Assembly (NCBI RefSeq): GCF_015024225.1
Contig: NZ_JACJGM010000015.1
Location: 62,001 to 126,000 of the forward strand
Direction: 5' to 3'
DNA length: 64,000 bases
Origin: Nocardioides lijunqiniae
GTDB lineage: Bacteria; Actinomycetota; Actinomycetes; Propionibacteriales; Nocardioidaceae
In this document: positions 26,949-34,692 of the stretch, piece after piece
Layout: every line of letters starts with the position of its first letter
Numbering within the stretch: the first letter of the stretch is position 1
The notes under the pieces: model-generated
Told to the model about the DNA's origin: nothing
Databases searched by the model: none
What the model saw: the letters and a program-made list of their open reading frames with translations, nothing else
Position numbers and translations under genes: made by a program

Positions 26949-27283
26949 CCGCCCTGCTGGTGGCGCTCGGCGGCGGCGTGGGGGCGGCACTGCGGTTCCT
27001 CGTCGGCCGGCGCCTCGACCGCGAGCTGCCGCTGGGCACCCTGCTCGTCAACGTCGCCGGGTCGCTCCTGCTGGGAGTGCTGTCCGGGCTCGCGCTCGAC
27101 GGCGACGCCCTGGCCCTGCTCGGCACCGGCTTCTGCGGCGGCCTCACGACCTACAGCGCCTTCGCGGTCCAGACCCACTCGCTCGGCCGGCGCGGGGCGG
27201 CGTACGCCGCGGTGACGGTCCTGGCGGCGCTGGGTGCCTGCGGCCTGGGGTTCTGGCTGGGGCTGGGACTGGCTCAGGCGTAG
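26945..27283 (+). CDS. crcB: Fluoride channel subunit CrcB/Fluc (second of a pair)
   Basis: A 112-residue Fluc subunit with four helices: GGGVGAALRFLVGRRLD, LLVNVAGSLLLGV and GFCGGLTTYSAFAVQT, which keeps one Phe in the Phe-box segment. GTG start overlaps the stop of the first subunit. The three coupled genes (ATPase, crcB, crcB) probably share the sigma-F-type promoter, which would place fluoride export under stress control. The last 10 bases overlap the convergent metallopeptidase gene. Confidence 0.92.
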   Translation: MTALLVALGGGVGAALRFLVGRRLDRELPLGTLLVNVAGSLLLGVLSGLALDGDALALLGTGFCGGLTTYSAFAVQTHSLGRRGAAYAAVTVLAALGACGLGFWLGLGLAQA

Positions 27284-27630
27284 CCGAGCTCGTGCAGGCG
27301 CTCGTCGTCGATGCCGAAGTGGTGGGCGACCTCGTGCACCACGGTGATCCGCACCTCCTCGACGAGCTCGGCCTCGTCGGCGCACATGTCCAGCAGCGGC
27401 CCCCGGAAGACGAAGATCCGGTCGGGCAGGTCCACACCCGGCGTCCACTGCCGCTCGGTGAGCGCGACGCCGTCGTAGAGGCCCAGCAGGTCGTCGGGCT
27501 CGCCCTCCGGCGGCTCGTCCTCGACGAGCACCACGACGTTGCGCACCAGGGAGGCCAGCTCGTCGGGGATCCCGTCCAGCGCCTGGTCGACGAGCTCGTC
27601 GAAGCGCTCGGGCTCCATCTCGATCGGCAC
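27274..27630 (-). CDS. Small zincin-like metallopeptidase family protein
   Basis: A 118-residue protein of the actinobacterial minimal metallopeptidase family. It has the zincin helix VVHEVAHHFGIDDERL (HExxH) near the C-terminus, preceded by DRIFVFRGPLLDMC. The start MPIEMEPERFDELVDQALDGIP matches the family. GTG start with CACAAT 6 bases upstream, a weak leaderless box. Its cellular substrate is unknown. Confidence 0.9.
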   Translation of the reverse strand: MPIEMEPERFDELVDQALDGIPDELASLVRNVVVLVEDEPPEGEPDDLLGLYDGVALTERQWTPGVDLPDRIFVFRGPLLDMCADEAELVEEVRITVVHEVAHHFGIDDERLHELGYA

Positions 27631-27680
27631 CCGGTCATTGTGCCCGAGCGGCCCAGGCCCACGTCGGCCGTAGACGCACG

Positions 27681-27711
27681 GACGCCCCGGACCGTGGTGG
27701 TCCGGGGCGTC
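27681..27711 (-). terminator. Terminator after tRNA-Asp
   Basis: A perfect 13-bp stem (GACGCCCCGGACC and its complement) with a 5-base loop, starting 7 bases after the 3' end of tRNA-Asp. No U-run follows, as usual in high-GC actinobacteria. Confidence 0.75.
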
Positions 27712-27717
27712 TTGTGG

Positions 27718-27791
27718 CGACCCCGACGGGACTCGAACCCGCGGCCTCCGCCGTGACAGGGCGGCGCGCTAACCAACTGCGCTACGGGGCC
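27718..27791 (-). tRNA. tRNA-Asp (GTC)
   Basis: The minus strand folds as a 74-nt cloverleaf with acceptor GGCCCCG/CGGGGTC, D-loop AGTTGGTTAG, anticodon loop CTGTCAC (GTC) and T-loop GGTTCGAGTCC. CCA is not encoded. It is downstream of tRNA-Glu on the same strand. Confidence 0.96.
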
Positions 27792-27908
27792 AGGTTGTGC
27801 TGTTTCTCGTGCTTCGCTGCGGCTCGGCCGAAGCGCTGGAACTCTAACCCATCGACTCGAGCACGTCCCAATCCGGGGCACCGGAGGTGTCCGAGCCCCG
27901 TGCTGGCG

Positions 27909-27981
27909 CACCCCCAACGGGATTCGAACCCGTGCTACCGCCGTGAAAGGGCGACGTCCTAGGCCGCTAGACGATGGGGGC
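27909..27981 (-). tRNA. tRNA-Glu (TTC)
   Basis: The minus strand folds as a 73-nt cloverleaf with acceptor GCCCCCA/TGGGGGT, anticodon loop CTTTCAC (TTC) and T-loop GGTTCGAATCC. It is probably cotranscribed with tRNA-Asp 117 bases downstream. Confidence 0.96.
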
Positions 27982-28107
27982 CTGCTGCGCGCTCAGCATA
28001 GGGCCGCCTCGCGGCGGCCTCCAAAGCGCCACGGGACGCGGGCGTCGGCTGCGCCCGGTCTCGCTTTCGTGCCGACCCGACGGCTCCTGTATGGTTTCGA
28101 CTCGCTT

Positions 28108-28184
28108 GGCCAGGTAGCTCAGTTGGTACGAGCGTCCGCCTGAAAAGTGGAAGGTCGGCGGTTCGACCCCGCCCCTGGCCACCA
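28108..28184 (+). tRNA. tRNA-Phe (GAA)
   Basis: Plus-strand cloverleaf with acceptor GGCCAGG/CCTGGCC, anticodon loop CTGAAAA (GAA), one G-U pair in the anticodon stem and an encoded CCA end (28182-28184). It is transcribed away from tRNA-Glu and tRNA-Asp. Confidence 0.96.
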
Positions 28185-28192
28185 GCACCGAT

Positions 28193-28223
28193 CGCCCCCG
28201 CCGGATCCCGGTGGGGGCGTTCG
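28193..28223 (+). terminator. Terminator after tRNA-Phe
   Basis: Hairpin with arms CGCCCCCGCCGG and CCGGTGGGGGCG (12 bp, one G-U in RNA) and a 3-base loop, followed by TTCGTGT. It starts 9 bases after the tRNA CCA end. Confidence 0.75.
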
Positions 28224-28229
28224 TGTCTC

Positions 28230-28718
28230 CTAGGCCGGGCAGACGTCGGAGAGGTAGCGGTCGAGGGCGGCCTGGCCGGGCCCGGCGTCCACGGCGTCCT
28301 GGGCGTCCTGGAGCTCCGCGCGCAGGCCCTCGGAGGTGTCCACCGACTGCAGCACGCCGTCGACGAGCGAGGCGAGCGCCGCGTAGCCGGCGTCGGAGAG
28401 CCCGGCCGGCACCCCGAGGTCGACCAGGGCGCCCGCCTCGTCGACCAGCGCGACCGAGGTCCGGTCGCTCGGCGCGGCCAGGTGCTGGGCGTGGGCGGCG
28501 GCGACCGCGCGGAACCCCGCGCAGAACTGCTCCGGGCCCGCCGGCGCCACGACGGGAGGCGCCAGCGAGGGCTGGTCGGCGGGCGGCTCGTCGTCTGCTG
28601 CGCCGGAGGGACGCAGCAGGAGGACGGCCGCCACGAGGCCGGCGGCCACCCCCAGCTGGAGCAGCACCCGCCGCCGTCGCGCGGGCGACGGCGTGTTCGT
28701 GCTGCGCGAGGGAGGCAT
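28230..28718 (-). CDS. Hypothetical membrane-anchored protein
   Basis: A 162-residue protein with a basic N-terminus, one membrane helix (about 18-38, VLLQLGVAAGLVAAVLLL), a Pro/Ala linker and a helical extracytoplasmic domain holding two cysteines (EQFCAGFRAV near the start and the last residues VCPA), perhaps a disulfide. No family is recognised. The ATG faces the zinc-linked permease gene across 60 bases that contain a Zur-like palindrome, so it may belong to the zinc response. Confidence 0.72.
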   Translation of the reverse strand: MPPSRSTNTPSPARRRRVLLQLGVAAGLVAAVLLLRPSGAADDEPPADQPSLAPPVVAPAGPEQFCAGFRAVAAAHAQHLAAPSDRTSVALVDEAGALVDLGVPAGLSDAGYAALASLVDGVLQSVDTSEGLRAELQDAQDAVDAGPGQAALDRYLSDVCPA

Positions 28719-28738
28719 GACGTGCAGAATGCTATCGA

Positions 28739-28753
28739 GAATGATCGTCATTC
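28739..28753. promoter_or_regulatory. Candidate Zur box
   Basis: GAATGATCGTCATTC is a perfect 6-3-6 inverted repeat with the AATGA/TCATT halves typical of Zur and Fur-family operators. It lies between the divergent lipid-anchored-like protein and permease genes, whose neighbour encodes a Zur-like regulator. Zur rather than another Fur-family member is inferred from that gene. Confidence 0.55.
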
Positions 28754-28778
28754 CGCATTGATGGACTCCGGGAAGCCC

Positions 28779-29765
28779 ATGACCGAGACCCAGACGCCCG
28801 TCCAGCGGCGTATGGACGACTCGCTGAAGCAGATGTGGGTCGTCTTCGGCGTCGTCATCGTCCTGCTGGCCTGCCAGCGCCTCCTCGTGAGCCACGTGGA
28901 CCACGCGGCGCTCTCGACCTGGAGCACGATCTTCGTGGCCATCGTCGTGCAGTCGACGCCGTTCCTCGTGGGGGGCGTGCTGCTGGCGTCGGTGATCGCG
29001 ACCCTGCTGTCCGAGCGCGTCGTACGACGGATGGTGCCGGCGAACCCGGCGCTCGGCGTCCCGGTCGCCGGGCTGGCGGGGATCGCGCTGCCCGGCTGCG
29101 AGTGCGCGTCCGTCCCGGTCGCGAGCAGCCTGATGAGCCGCGGGGTCGCCCCCGCGGTCGCGCTCACGTTCCTGCTCGCCGCGCCGGCGGTCAACCCGGT
29201 CGTGCTCGTGTCCACCGCCGTCGCGTTCCCCGGCCGCCCGGAGGTGGTGCTCGCGCGGTTCGTCGCCTCGCTGCTCACCTCGGTGCTGGTCGGGTGGCTG
29301 TGGCTGCGCCTGGGCGGGAAGGTCCCGATGCTGAACGCCCGCGCCACCCACGCCCACGGAGCCGGCGCCACGCAGCGGTTCCTCGACAACGTGCGCCACG
29401 ACTTCGTGCACGCGGCCGGCTTCCTGGTCCTCGGCGCGATGCTCGCCGCGGCGGTCAACACCTTCGTCCCCCGCCACGTCGTCGACGGCGTCGCCGGGCA
29501 CGTGGTCCTGGCGGTCGTGACGATGGCGGTCTTCGCCTTCGTCGTCGCGCTGTGCTCGGAGGCCGACGCGTTCGTCGCGGCCAGCCTCACGGCGTTCTCC
29601 GACACCGCCAAGCTCGTCTTCATGGTCGTGGGGCCCGCGATGGACATCAAGCTCGCCTCGATGGAGGCCGGACAGTTCGGCCGCACCTTCGCGACGAGGT
29701 TCGTCCCGCTCGTGCTGACCGTCGCCGTCGGCTCGGCCTGCGCGATCGGCTGGTGGCTCCTGTGA
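28779..29765 (+). CDS. Putative permease (DUF318/ArsP-like family), zinc-linked
   Basis: Integral membrane protein (328 residues, about 8-9 helices) of the permease family that includes YcgR/ArsP. The hallmark is LAGIALPGCECASVPVASSLMSRG, with the CEC cysteines in a helix break, a matching second half with VVALCSEADAFVAAS, and AAPAVNPVVLVS. The ATG at 28779 follows GGGAAG; an ATG at 28761 is possible. It overlaps the next gene by GTGA, forming the usual two-gene pair. Confidence 0.88.
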   Translation: MTETQTPVQRRMDDSLKQMWVVFGVVIVLLACQRLLVSHVDHAALSTWSTIFVAIVVQSTPFLVGGVLLASVIATLLSERVVRRMVPANPALGVPVAGLAGIALPGCECASVPVASSLMSRGVAPAVALTFLLAAPAVNPVVLVSTAVAFPGRPEVVLARFVASLLTSVLVGWLWLRLGGKVPMLNARATHAHGAGATQRFLDNVRHDFVHAAGFLVLGAMLAAAVNTFVPRHVVDGVAGHVVLAVVTMAVFAFVVALCSEADAFVAASLTAFSDTAKLVFMVVGPAMDIKLASMEAGQFGRTFATRFVPLVLTVAVGSACAIGWWLL

Positions 29766-30484
29766 CCCGGGCGACGCAGGGCGTCCTGCTGACCCTCGTG
29801 GGCGCGGTCCTGATCCGGATCACGATCGACGACACCTACCTGCGCTACGTCAACACCTGGATGCGGTGGCCGATCCTGGTCTGCGGCGTGGTCCTCGTGC
29901 TGCTGTCCGTCTCCGACCTCGTCACGTCCTCACGCGGCCCCCACGACGGCAGCGACGAGGAGCCTGACGGGGAGCCCGGCGAGGAGCCGCACCGGGCCCC
30001 GCGGACCGCCTGGCTGCTGTTCCTGCCGCCGCTGGTGATCTTCTTCGTCTCTCCCCCGGCCCTGGGCGCGTTCCTCGCCGAGCGCGCCACCGAGGCGCCG
30101 GCTCCGAGCAGCGAGCAGCTGGACTCGATGCTGGCGCCGCTCCCCGAGGAGGACCCGGTCGAGATCAGCGTCACGGAGTTCTTCGTGCGGGCGGTCTACG
30201 ACCAGGGCGTGTCACTGCCCGAGCGCCGCGTCAGCCTCGTGGGCTTCGTGAGCCTGGACGACGACGGCCACTGGTACGTCACCCGCCTCGGCATCAACTG
30301 CTGCGCCGCCGACGCCACCGTGACCCGGGTCGTGGTCACGGGCGCGGACGCACCGCCGCGCGACCAGTGGGTCCGCGTGACCGGGACCTGGGTCGACGGC
30401 TCCGGCACCGAGAAGGGCACCACGCCGGCGGTCGACGCCGAGGACGTGGAGACCGTGCCTGCCCCGCGCTACGAGTACGAGTGA
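29762..30484 (+). CDS. TIGR03943 family putative permease subunit
   Basis: A 240-residue protein of the YcgQ/TIGR03943 family, the constant partner of the preceding permease. Two N-terminal helices (VLLTLVGAVLIRITI, ILVCGVVLVLLSVSDLV), a third near residue 90, then a soluble domain with VSLVGFVSLDDDGHWYVTRLGINCCAADATVTRVVVTG, whose CC pair may bind metal. GTG start overlaps the permease stop. It ends 4 bases from the convergent zur-like gene. Confidence 0.87.
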   Translation: MTRATQGVLLTLVGAVLIRITIDDTYLRYVNTWMRWPILVCGVVLVLLSVSDLVTSSRGPHDGSDEEPDGEPGEEPHRAPRTAWLLFLPPLVIFFVSPPALGAFLAERATEAPAPSSEQLDSMLAPLPEEDPVEISVTEFFVRAVYDQGVSLPERRVSLVGFVSLDDDGHWYVTRLGINCCAADATVTRVVVTGADAPPRDQWVRVTGTWVDGSGTEKGTTPAVDAEDVETVPAPRYEYE

Positions 30485-30488
30485 GGGG

Positions 30489-30917
30489 TCAGGTGCCGGA
30501 CTTCTGCTGGCAGGGCGTGCAGACGCCGAACAGCTCGAGCGTGTGGCGCACGTCGTCGTAGCCGTGCTTCTCCGCGACCGTCGTGGCCCAGCGCTCAACC
30601 GTGGGGCCCTTGATCTCCACGGTCCGGCCGCACTGGCGGCACACCAGGTGGTGGTGGTGCGAGGCGCCGCAGCGGCGGTAGACCGCCTCGCCGGCGTCGG
30701 TCTTGAGGACGTCGAGCTCGCCCGAGTCGACCATGGCCTGCAGCGCGTGGTAGACGGTGGCGAGACCGACCCGCTCGCCGGCGCTGCGCAGCAGCTCGTG
30801 GACGTCCTGGGCGCTGCGGAAGTCGTCCGTGGACGCCATGACCTCCTCGATCGCGCGCCGCTGGCGCGTCGAGCGCACCACGCGCGACGGATCGGTGTCG
30901 GCACTCCCTGCAGCCAT
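30489..30917 (-). CDS. zur: Fur-family transcriptional regulator, Zur-like
   Basis: A 142-residue Fur-family repressor. Winged helix TRQRRAIEEVMASTDDFRSAQDVHELLRS...VGLATVYHALQAM, then the metal-binding region RCGASHHHHLVCRQCGRTVEIKG with CxxC and the second CxxC in GVCTPCQQ. The four His, the structural Cys pairs and the zinc-linked neighbours favour Zur over Fur. ATG at 30917 chosen from GTGGAG just upstream; a GTG at 30932 is possible. Confidence 0.87.
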   Translation of the reverse strand: MAAGSADTDPSRVVRSTRQRRAIEEVMASTDDFRSAQDVHELLRSAGERVGLATVYHALQAMVDSGELDVLKTDAGEAVYRRCGASHHHHLVCRQCGRTVEIKGPTVERWATTVAEKHGYDDVRHTLELFGVCTPCQQKSGT

Positions 30918-31159
30918 GGGCTCCACTCTCACCGGGGTCGAGGGCGGCCCGTCGAGCGACGGACCTGCGAACGCTTCTCAATCTAGCGCCCGCGTGAACG
31001 GACGTCGGCCGCGCCACGTCGAAAGGGCGTCCACAGCCCCTGCTAATGAGAACGGCCCTCAGCGCGGGTAGGGTTGCCCGCCGCACGACTCCGTCCCCCG
31101 CCGAGGGGACGCACCCCCACCGCGGGAGAGCCCGCACACACCCGCACAAAGGAGCACAC

Positions 31160-31438
31160 ATGAACCGCAACGAACTGCGTGAAGCCGTCGCCACCGAGAC
31201 CGGCCTGAGCGCCGCCGACGCCGACCGGGCGATCACCGCCGCCTTCGGCGCCATCTCCTCGAGCCTCGCCGCCGGCGACAAGGTGACCGTCTCGGGCTTC
31301 GGCATCTTCGAGACCCGCCAGCGCGCCGCGCGCACCGGCCGCAACCCCCAGACCGGCGAGACGATGGAGATCGCGGCCAGCACCGCGCCCGCGTTCAAGC
31401 CGGCCGCCGCGCTGAAGCGGCTCGTCTCCGAGGGCTGA
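31160..31438 (+). CDS. hup: Histone-like DNA-binding protein HU
   Basis: A 92-residue HU-family protein: MNRNELREAVATETGLSAADAD, the beta-arm region GDKVTVSGFGIFETRQRAARTGRNPQTGETMEI and FKPAAALKRLVSEG. It lacks the long Lys/Ala-rich tail of the mycobacterial HupB. AAAGGAG lies 5 bases before the ATG. The 220-base upstream region contains TAGGGT as a likely -10 box and no other gene. A strong hairpin follows. Confidence 0.94.
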   Translation: MNRNELREAVATETGLSAADADRAITAAFGAISSSLAAGDKVTVSGFGIFETRQRAARTGRNPQTGETMEIAASTAPAFKPAAALKRLVSEG

Positions 31439-31445
31439 GACCGAC

Positions 31446-31474
31446 GCCGGGGCCGGCCACCGGCCGGCCCCGGC
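31446..31474. terminator. Terminator between hup and fadA6
   Basis: Perfect 13-bp stem (GCCGGGGCCGGCC and its complement) with a 3-base loop, 7 bases after the hup stop and 10 bases from the end of the convergent thiolase gene. It can work in both directions. Confidence 0.8.
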
Positions 31475-31484
31475 ACCCCCTCGC

Positions 31485-32636
31485 TCAGAGGCGCTCGATG
31501 ATCGTGACGTTGGCCTGGCCACCGCCCTCGCACATCACCTGCAGGCCGTAGCGGCCGCCGGTGCGCTCGAGCTCGTGCAGCATCGTGGTCATCAGTCGGG
31601 TGCCGGTCGCCCCGATCGGGTGGCCCAGCGCGATCCCGCCGCCGTTGACGTTCGTCCGCGCCGGGTCGGCCCCGGTCTCCTTGGCCCAGGCCAGCACGAC
31701 CGAGGCGAACGCCTCGTTGACCTCGAAGAGGTCGATGTCCTCCGCCCGCATCCCCGCCTTCGACAGCGCCCGCTGCGTGGCCGGGATCGGGCCCGTCAGC
31801 ATCCACACCGGGTCGTCGGCCAGCACGCTGAGGTGGTGGACGCGCGCCCGCGGCGTGAGCCCGTGCTCCGCGACGGCCCGCTCCGAGGCCAGGAGCATGG
31901 CGCTGGCGGCGTCGGAGATCTGCGACGCCACGGCGGCCGTGATCCGGCCGCCCTCCTCGAGCGGCCTGAGGCCGGCCATCTTCTCCAGGCTGGTGTCCCG
32001 CCGCGGCCCCTCGTCGACCGCGACGTCGCCCAGCGGCTCGATCTCGCGGACGAAGCGCCCCTCGTCGATCGCGGTGATCGCCCGGCGGTGGCTCTCGTAG
32101 GCGTAGGCCTCCATGTCCTCGCGGCTGATCTCCCACTTCTCGGCGATCATCTGCGCCGAGCGGAACTGCGAGACCTCCTGGTCGCCGTAGCGCGCGACCC
32201 AGCCGGGCGACTCCGCGAACGGCGTCGTGAAGCCGTAGGGCTGACCGACCACCATCGCCGAGGAGATCGGGATGGCCGACATGTTCTGCACGCCGCCGGC
32301 CACGACCAGGTCGACGGTGCCCGACATCACGCCCTGCGCGGCGAAGTGGACGGCCTGCTGGCTCGAGCCGCACTGCCGGTCGATCGTGACCCCCGGGACG
32401 TGCTCGGGCAGGCCCGCCACGAGCCACGCGGTGCGCGCCACGTCGCCGGCCTGGGAGCCGATCGTGTCGCAGCAGCCGAGGATGACGTCGTCGACGGCGC
32501 CGGGGTCGACGCCGCTGCGGCGCATCAGTGCACTCAGCGCGTGCCCAGCCAGGTCGGCGGAGTGGACGCCGGAGAGCCCGCCGCCGCGGCGGCCGACCGG
32601 GGTGCGCACGGCGTCGACGATGTAGGCCTCAGGCAC
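31485..32636 (-). CDS. fadA6: Acetyl-CoA C-acyltransferase FadA6-like (steroid ring C/D pathway)
   Basis: Thiolase of 383 residues. The active-site Cys is in TIDRQCGSSQQAVHFAAQGV; NGGGIALGHPIGATGTRL holds the catalytic His and VMCEGGGQANVTIIE the second Cys. In mycobacteria FadA6 belongs to the KstR2 regulon and cleaves a late methyl-oxo-octanedioyl-CoA intermediate of cholesterol rings C and D. Assignment to FadA6 rests on the family match and the neighbours ipdF and fadE30. GTG start. Last gene of the minus-strand operon. Confidence 0.85.
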   Translation of the reverse strand: MPEAYIVDAVRTPVGRRGGGLSGVHSADLAGHALSALMRRSGVDPGAVDDVILGCCDTIGSQAGDVARTAWLVAGLPEHVPGVTIDRQCGSSQQAVHFAAQGVMSGTVDLVVAGGVQNMSAIPISSAMVVGQPYGFTTPFAESPGWVARYGDQEVSQFRSAQMIAEKWEISREDMEAYAYESHRRAITAIDEGRFVREIEPLGDVAVDEGPRRDTSLEKMAGLRPLEEGGRITAAVASQISDAASAMLLASERAVAEHGLTPRARVHHLSVLADDPVWMLTGPIPATQRALSKAGMRAEDIDLFEVNEAFASVVLAWAKETGADPARTNVNGGGIALGHPIGATGTRLMTTMLHELERTGGRYGLQVMCEGGGQANVTIIERL

Positions 32637-32666
32637 GGGATCCTCCAGGGATGGTCGGGGCGCCGG

Positions 32667-33467
32667 TCATGCGTGCTGGCTGCTCACGGAGACGACCTCG
32701 CCGGTGAGGTAGGACGAGTAGTCGCTGGCGAGGAAGACCATGACGTTGGCGATCTCCCACGGCTCGGCCGCGCGCCCGAAGGCCTCGCGACCCTTCAGCT
32801 CGGCGAGCAGCTCGTCGCTGGTGACCTTGGCGAGGAAGGGGTGCATGGCCAGGCTCGGGGAGACGGCGTTGACGCGGATGCCGTGCTCGGCGACGTCCAT
32901 CGCCGCACTGCGGGTCAGCGCCATGACGCCGGCCTTGGCGGCGGCGTAGTGGGCCTGGCCCTCCTGGGCGCGCCAGCCGATGACCGAGGCGTTGTTGACG
33001 ATCACGCCGCGGGTGCCGCGGGCGATCATCCGCCGGGACGCGGCGCGCACGCACCGGAAGGTGCCGGTGAGGGTGACGTCGAGGACCAGCGACCACTGCT
33101 CGTCGGTCATGTCGAGGATCGAGGCGGTGCCGCCGAGGCCGGCGTTGTTGATCATCACCTCGACGCCGCCGAACGGCTCCGCCGCGTCGAGCAGCGCCTG
33201 GACGTCCTCCTCCTTCGTCACGTCGCAGCGCACCGAGGCGACCCGCTCCGCGCCGAACTCCGCGCCCAGCGCGTCGGTCGCCTCGGCGAGGCGGCGCTCG
33301 TGGGTGTCGCCGAGGACGACAGCCTGGGCACCCTCCTCGAGCACCTTGCGCGCCACGGCGGCGCCGATGCCGGCGCCGGCAGCGGCGGTCACCACGACGG
33401 TGTGGCCCGCGAGCAGGCCGTGGCCGGGGACGTAGGCGGGGGCGGGCTGCTCGGCGCGGGAGGTCAT
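32667..33467 (-). CDS. ipdF: SDR oxidoreductase IpdF-like
   Basis: Short-chain dehydrogenase of 266 residues. Nucleotide-binding VTAAAGAGIGAAVARKVLEEG, NNAGLGG, catalytic NASVIGWRAQEGQAHYAAAKAGVMALTR (Tyr-x3-Lys), and the ending ASDYSSYLTGEVVSVSSQ, which is very close to M. tuberculosis Rv3559c (IpdF). IpdF oxidises the 5-hydroxyl of the HIP-derived CoA ester before ring opening. ATG start overlaps the fadE30 stop in ATGA; fadA6 follows after 30 bases. Confidence 0.87.
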   Translation of the reverse strand: MTSRAEQPAPAYVPGHGLLAGHTVVVTAAAGAGIGAAVARKVLEEGAQAVVLGDTHERRLAEATDALGAEFGAERVASVRCDVTKEEDVQALLDAAEPFGGVEVMINNAGLGGTASILDMTDEQWSLVLDVTLTGTFRCVRAASRRMIARGTRGVIVNNASVIGWRAQEGQAHYAAAKAGVMALTRSAAMDVAEHGIRVNAVSPSLAMHPFLAKVTSDELLAELKGREAFGRAAEPWEIANVMVFLASDYSSYLTGEVVSVSSQHA

Positions 33468-34645
33468 CCTCGCGGCTCCTTCGGTAGGCCGAGCACCCGC
33501 TCGGCGATGATGTTGCGCTGGACCTCGTCGGAGCCGCCGTAGATCGTGTCGGCCCGGCTGAACAGGAAGAGCGTCTGCAGGTCGCTCAGACCGTACGGCG
33601 GTGCGGTCACCGTGAGTGCCTCGGCGCCCAGCACGTCCATGGCCAGCTCGCCGAGGTCGCGGTGCCAGCGGGCCCACAGGAGCTTGGAGACCGACGCCTC
33701 GGGGCCCTGCGAGCCGGAGTCGTAGGCGCTCAGGGTGCGCAGCGCGTGGGTGCGCATGACCTCGAGGCCCAGCCGCGCCTGCGCGATGCGGTCGGCGACG
33801 ACCGGGTCGTCGAAGGCGCCGGTGCGCCGGGCCTCGGCCACCACCCGGTCGAGCTCGCGGGCGAAGCGGACCTGCTGGCCGATCGTGGAGACACCGCGCT
33901 CGAAGCCGAGCGTGGCCATGGCGACCCGCCAGCCGTCGCCGGGCTCCCCCACGACCAGTCCGGCCTCGGTCTCGGCGCCGTCGAAGAAGACCTCGTTGAA
34001 CTCCGAGGTGCCGGTCAGCTGCTGGATCGGACGCACCTCGACGCCGGGCTGGTCCATCGGCACCAGCAGGTAGGACAGCCCGGCGTGGCGCTGCGAGCCG
34101 GCCTCGGAGCGCGCGAGCACGAAGCACCAGTCGGCCTGGTGGGCCAGCGAGGTCCACACCTTCTGGCCGTCGAGCACCCAGCGGTCGCCCTCGAGCCGCG
34201 CCCTGGTGCGCACGCCGGCCAGGTCGGAGCCGGCGCCCGGCTCGGAGTAGCCCTGGCACCACAGCTCGGTGACGCCGACGATGCCGGGCAGGAAGCGCGC
34301 GCGCTGCTCGTCGGTGCCGAGCGCGATCAGGGTCGGGCCCAGGAGCTCCTCGCCGAGGTGGTTGACGGTCGCGGGGGCGTCCGAGCGGGCGTACTCCTCG
34401 TGGAAGATCACCTGCTGGAAGAGGCTGAGACCCCGACCTCCGTGCTCCTCGGGCCAGCCGAGGCAGGTCCACCCGGCAGTCGCCAGGTGCTGGTTCCACG
34501 CGAGCCGCTCCGCGTGGGCCTCGTGCTCGCGCCCCGACCCGCCCAGGCCCTTGAGCTCGGCGAACTCCCCGACGAGGTTGTCCCCGAGCCAGGACCGCAC
34601 CTCGTCGCGGAAGGCCTCGTCCGCCGCGGAGTAGGTCAGGTCCAT
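33464..34645 (-). CDS. fadE30: Acyl-CoA dehydrogenase FadE30-like
   Basis: FAD-dependent acyl-CoA dehydrogenase (393 residues). It has WPEEHGGRGLSLFQQVIFHEEYAR, the flavin-binding QGYSEPGAGSDLAGVRTRA and GQKVWTSLAHQADWC, and the end GGSDEVQRNIIAERVLGLP. In the KstR2 regulon FadE30 desaturates the propionyl side chain of 5-OH-HIP-CoA. First gene of fadE30-ipdF-fadA6. The ATG at 34645 is preferred over a GTG at 34654 because TACGGT is exactly 7 bases upstream. Confidence 0.87.
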   Translation of the reverse strand: MDLTYSAADEAFRDEVRSWLGDNLVGEFAELKGLGGSGREHEAHAERLAWNQHLATAGWTCLGWPEEHGGRGLSLFQQVIFHEEYARSDAPATVNHLGEELLGPTLIALGTDEQRARFLPGIVGVTELWCQGYSEPGAGSDLAGVRTRARLEGDRWVLDGQKVWTSLAHQADWCFVLARSEAGSQRHAGLSYLLVPMDQPGVEVRPIQQLTGTSEFNEVFFDGAETEAGLVVGEPGDGWRVAMATLGFERGVSTIGQQVRFARELDRVVAEARRTGAFDDPVVADRIAQARLGLEVMRTHALRTLSAYDSGSQGPEASVSKLLWARWHRDLGELAMDVLGAEALTVTAPPYGLSDLQTLFLFSRADTIYGGSDEVQRNIIAERVLGLPKEPRG

Positions 34646-34652
34646 GCTCCGC

Positions 34653-34685
34653 ACCGTACCAAACCAAGCACTTGTTTGGTACGGT
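34653..34685. promoter_or_regulatory. Symmetrical divergent promoter with KstR2 operator
   Basis: ACCAAGCACTTGTT (34663-34676) fits the KstR2 consensus AnCAAGnnCTTGnT at every defined position. It is flanked by perfect inverted repeats containing ACCGTACCAAAC and its complement, so each strand carries TACGGT 7 bases from its ATG: 34653-34658 for fadE30 and 34680-34685 for fadE31. One bound repressor dimer would block both leaderless promoters. Confidence 0.85.
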
Positions 34686-34692
34686 GCGACGC

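Noticed and set aside
27718..28184. tRNA cluster as an integration hotspot
   Set aside because: The tRNA 3' ends are intact, there are no repeated 3' segments nearby and the flanking genes look like normal chromosome.
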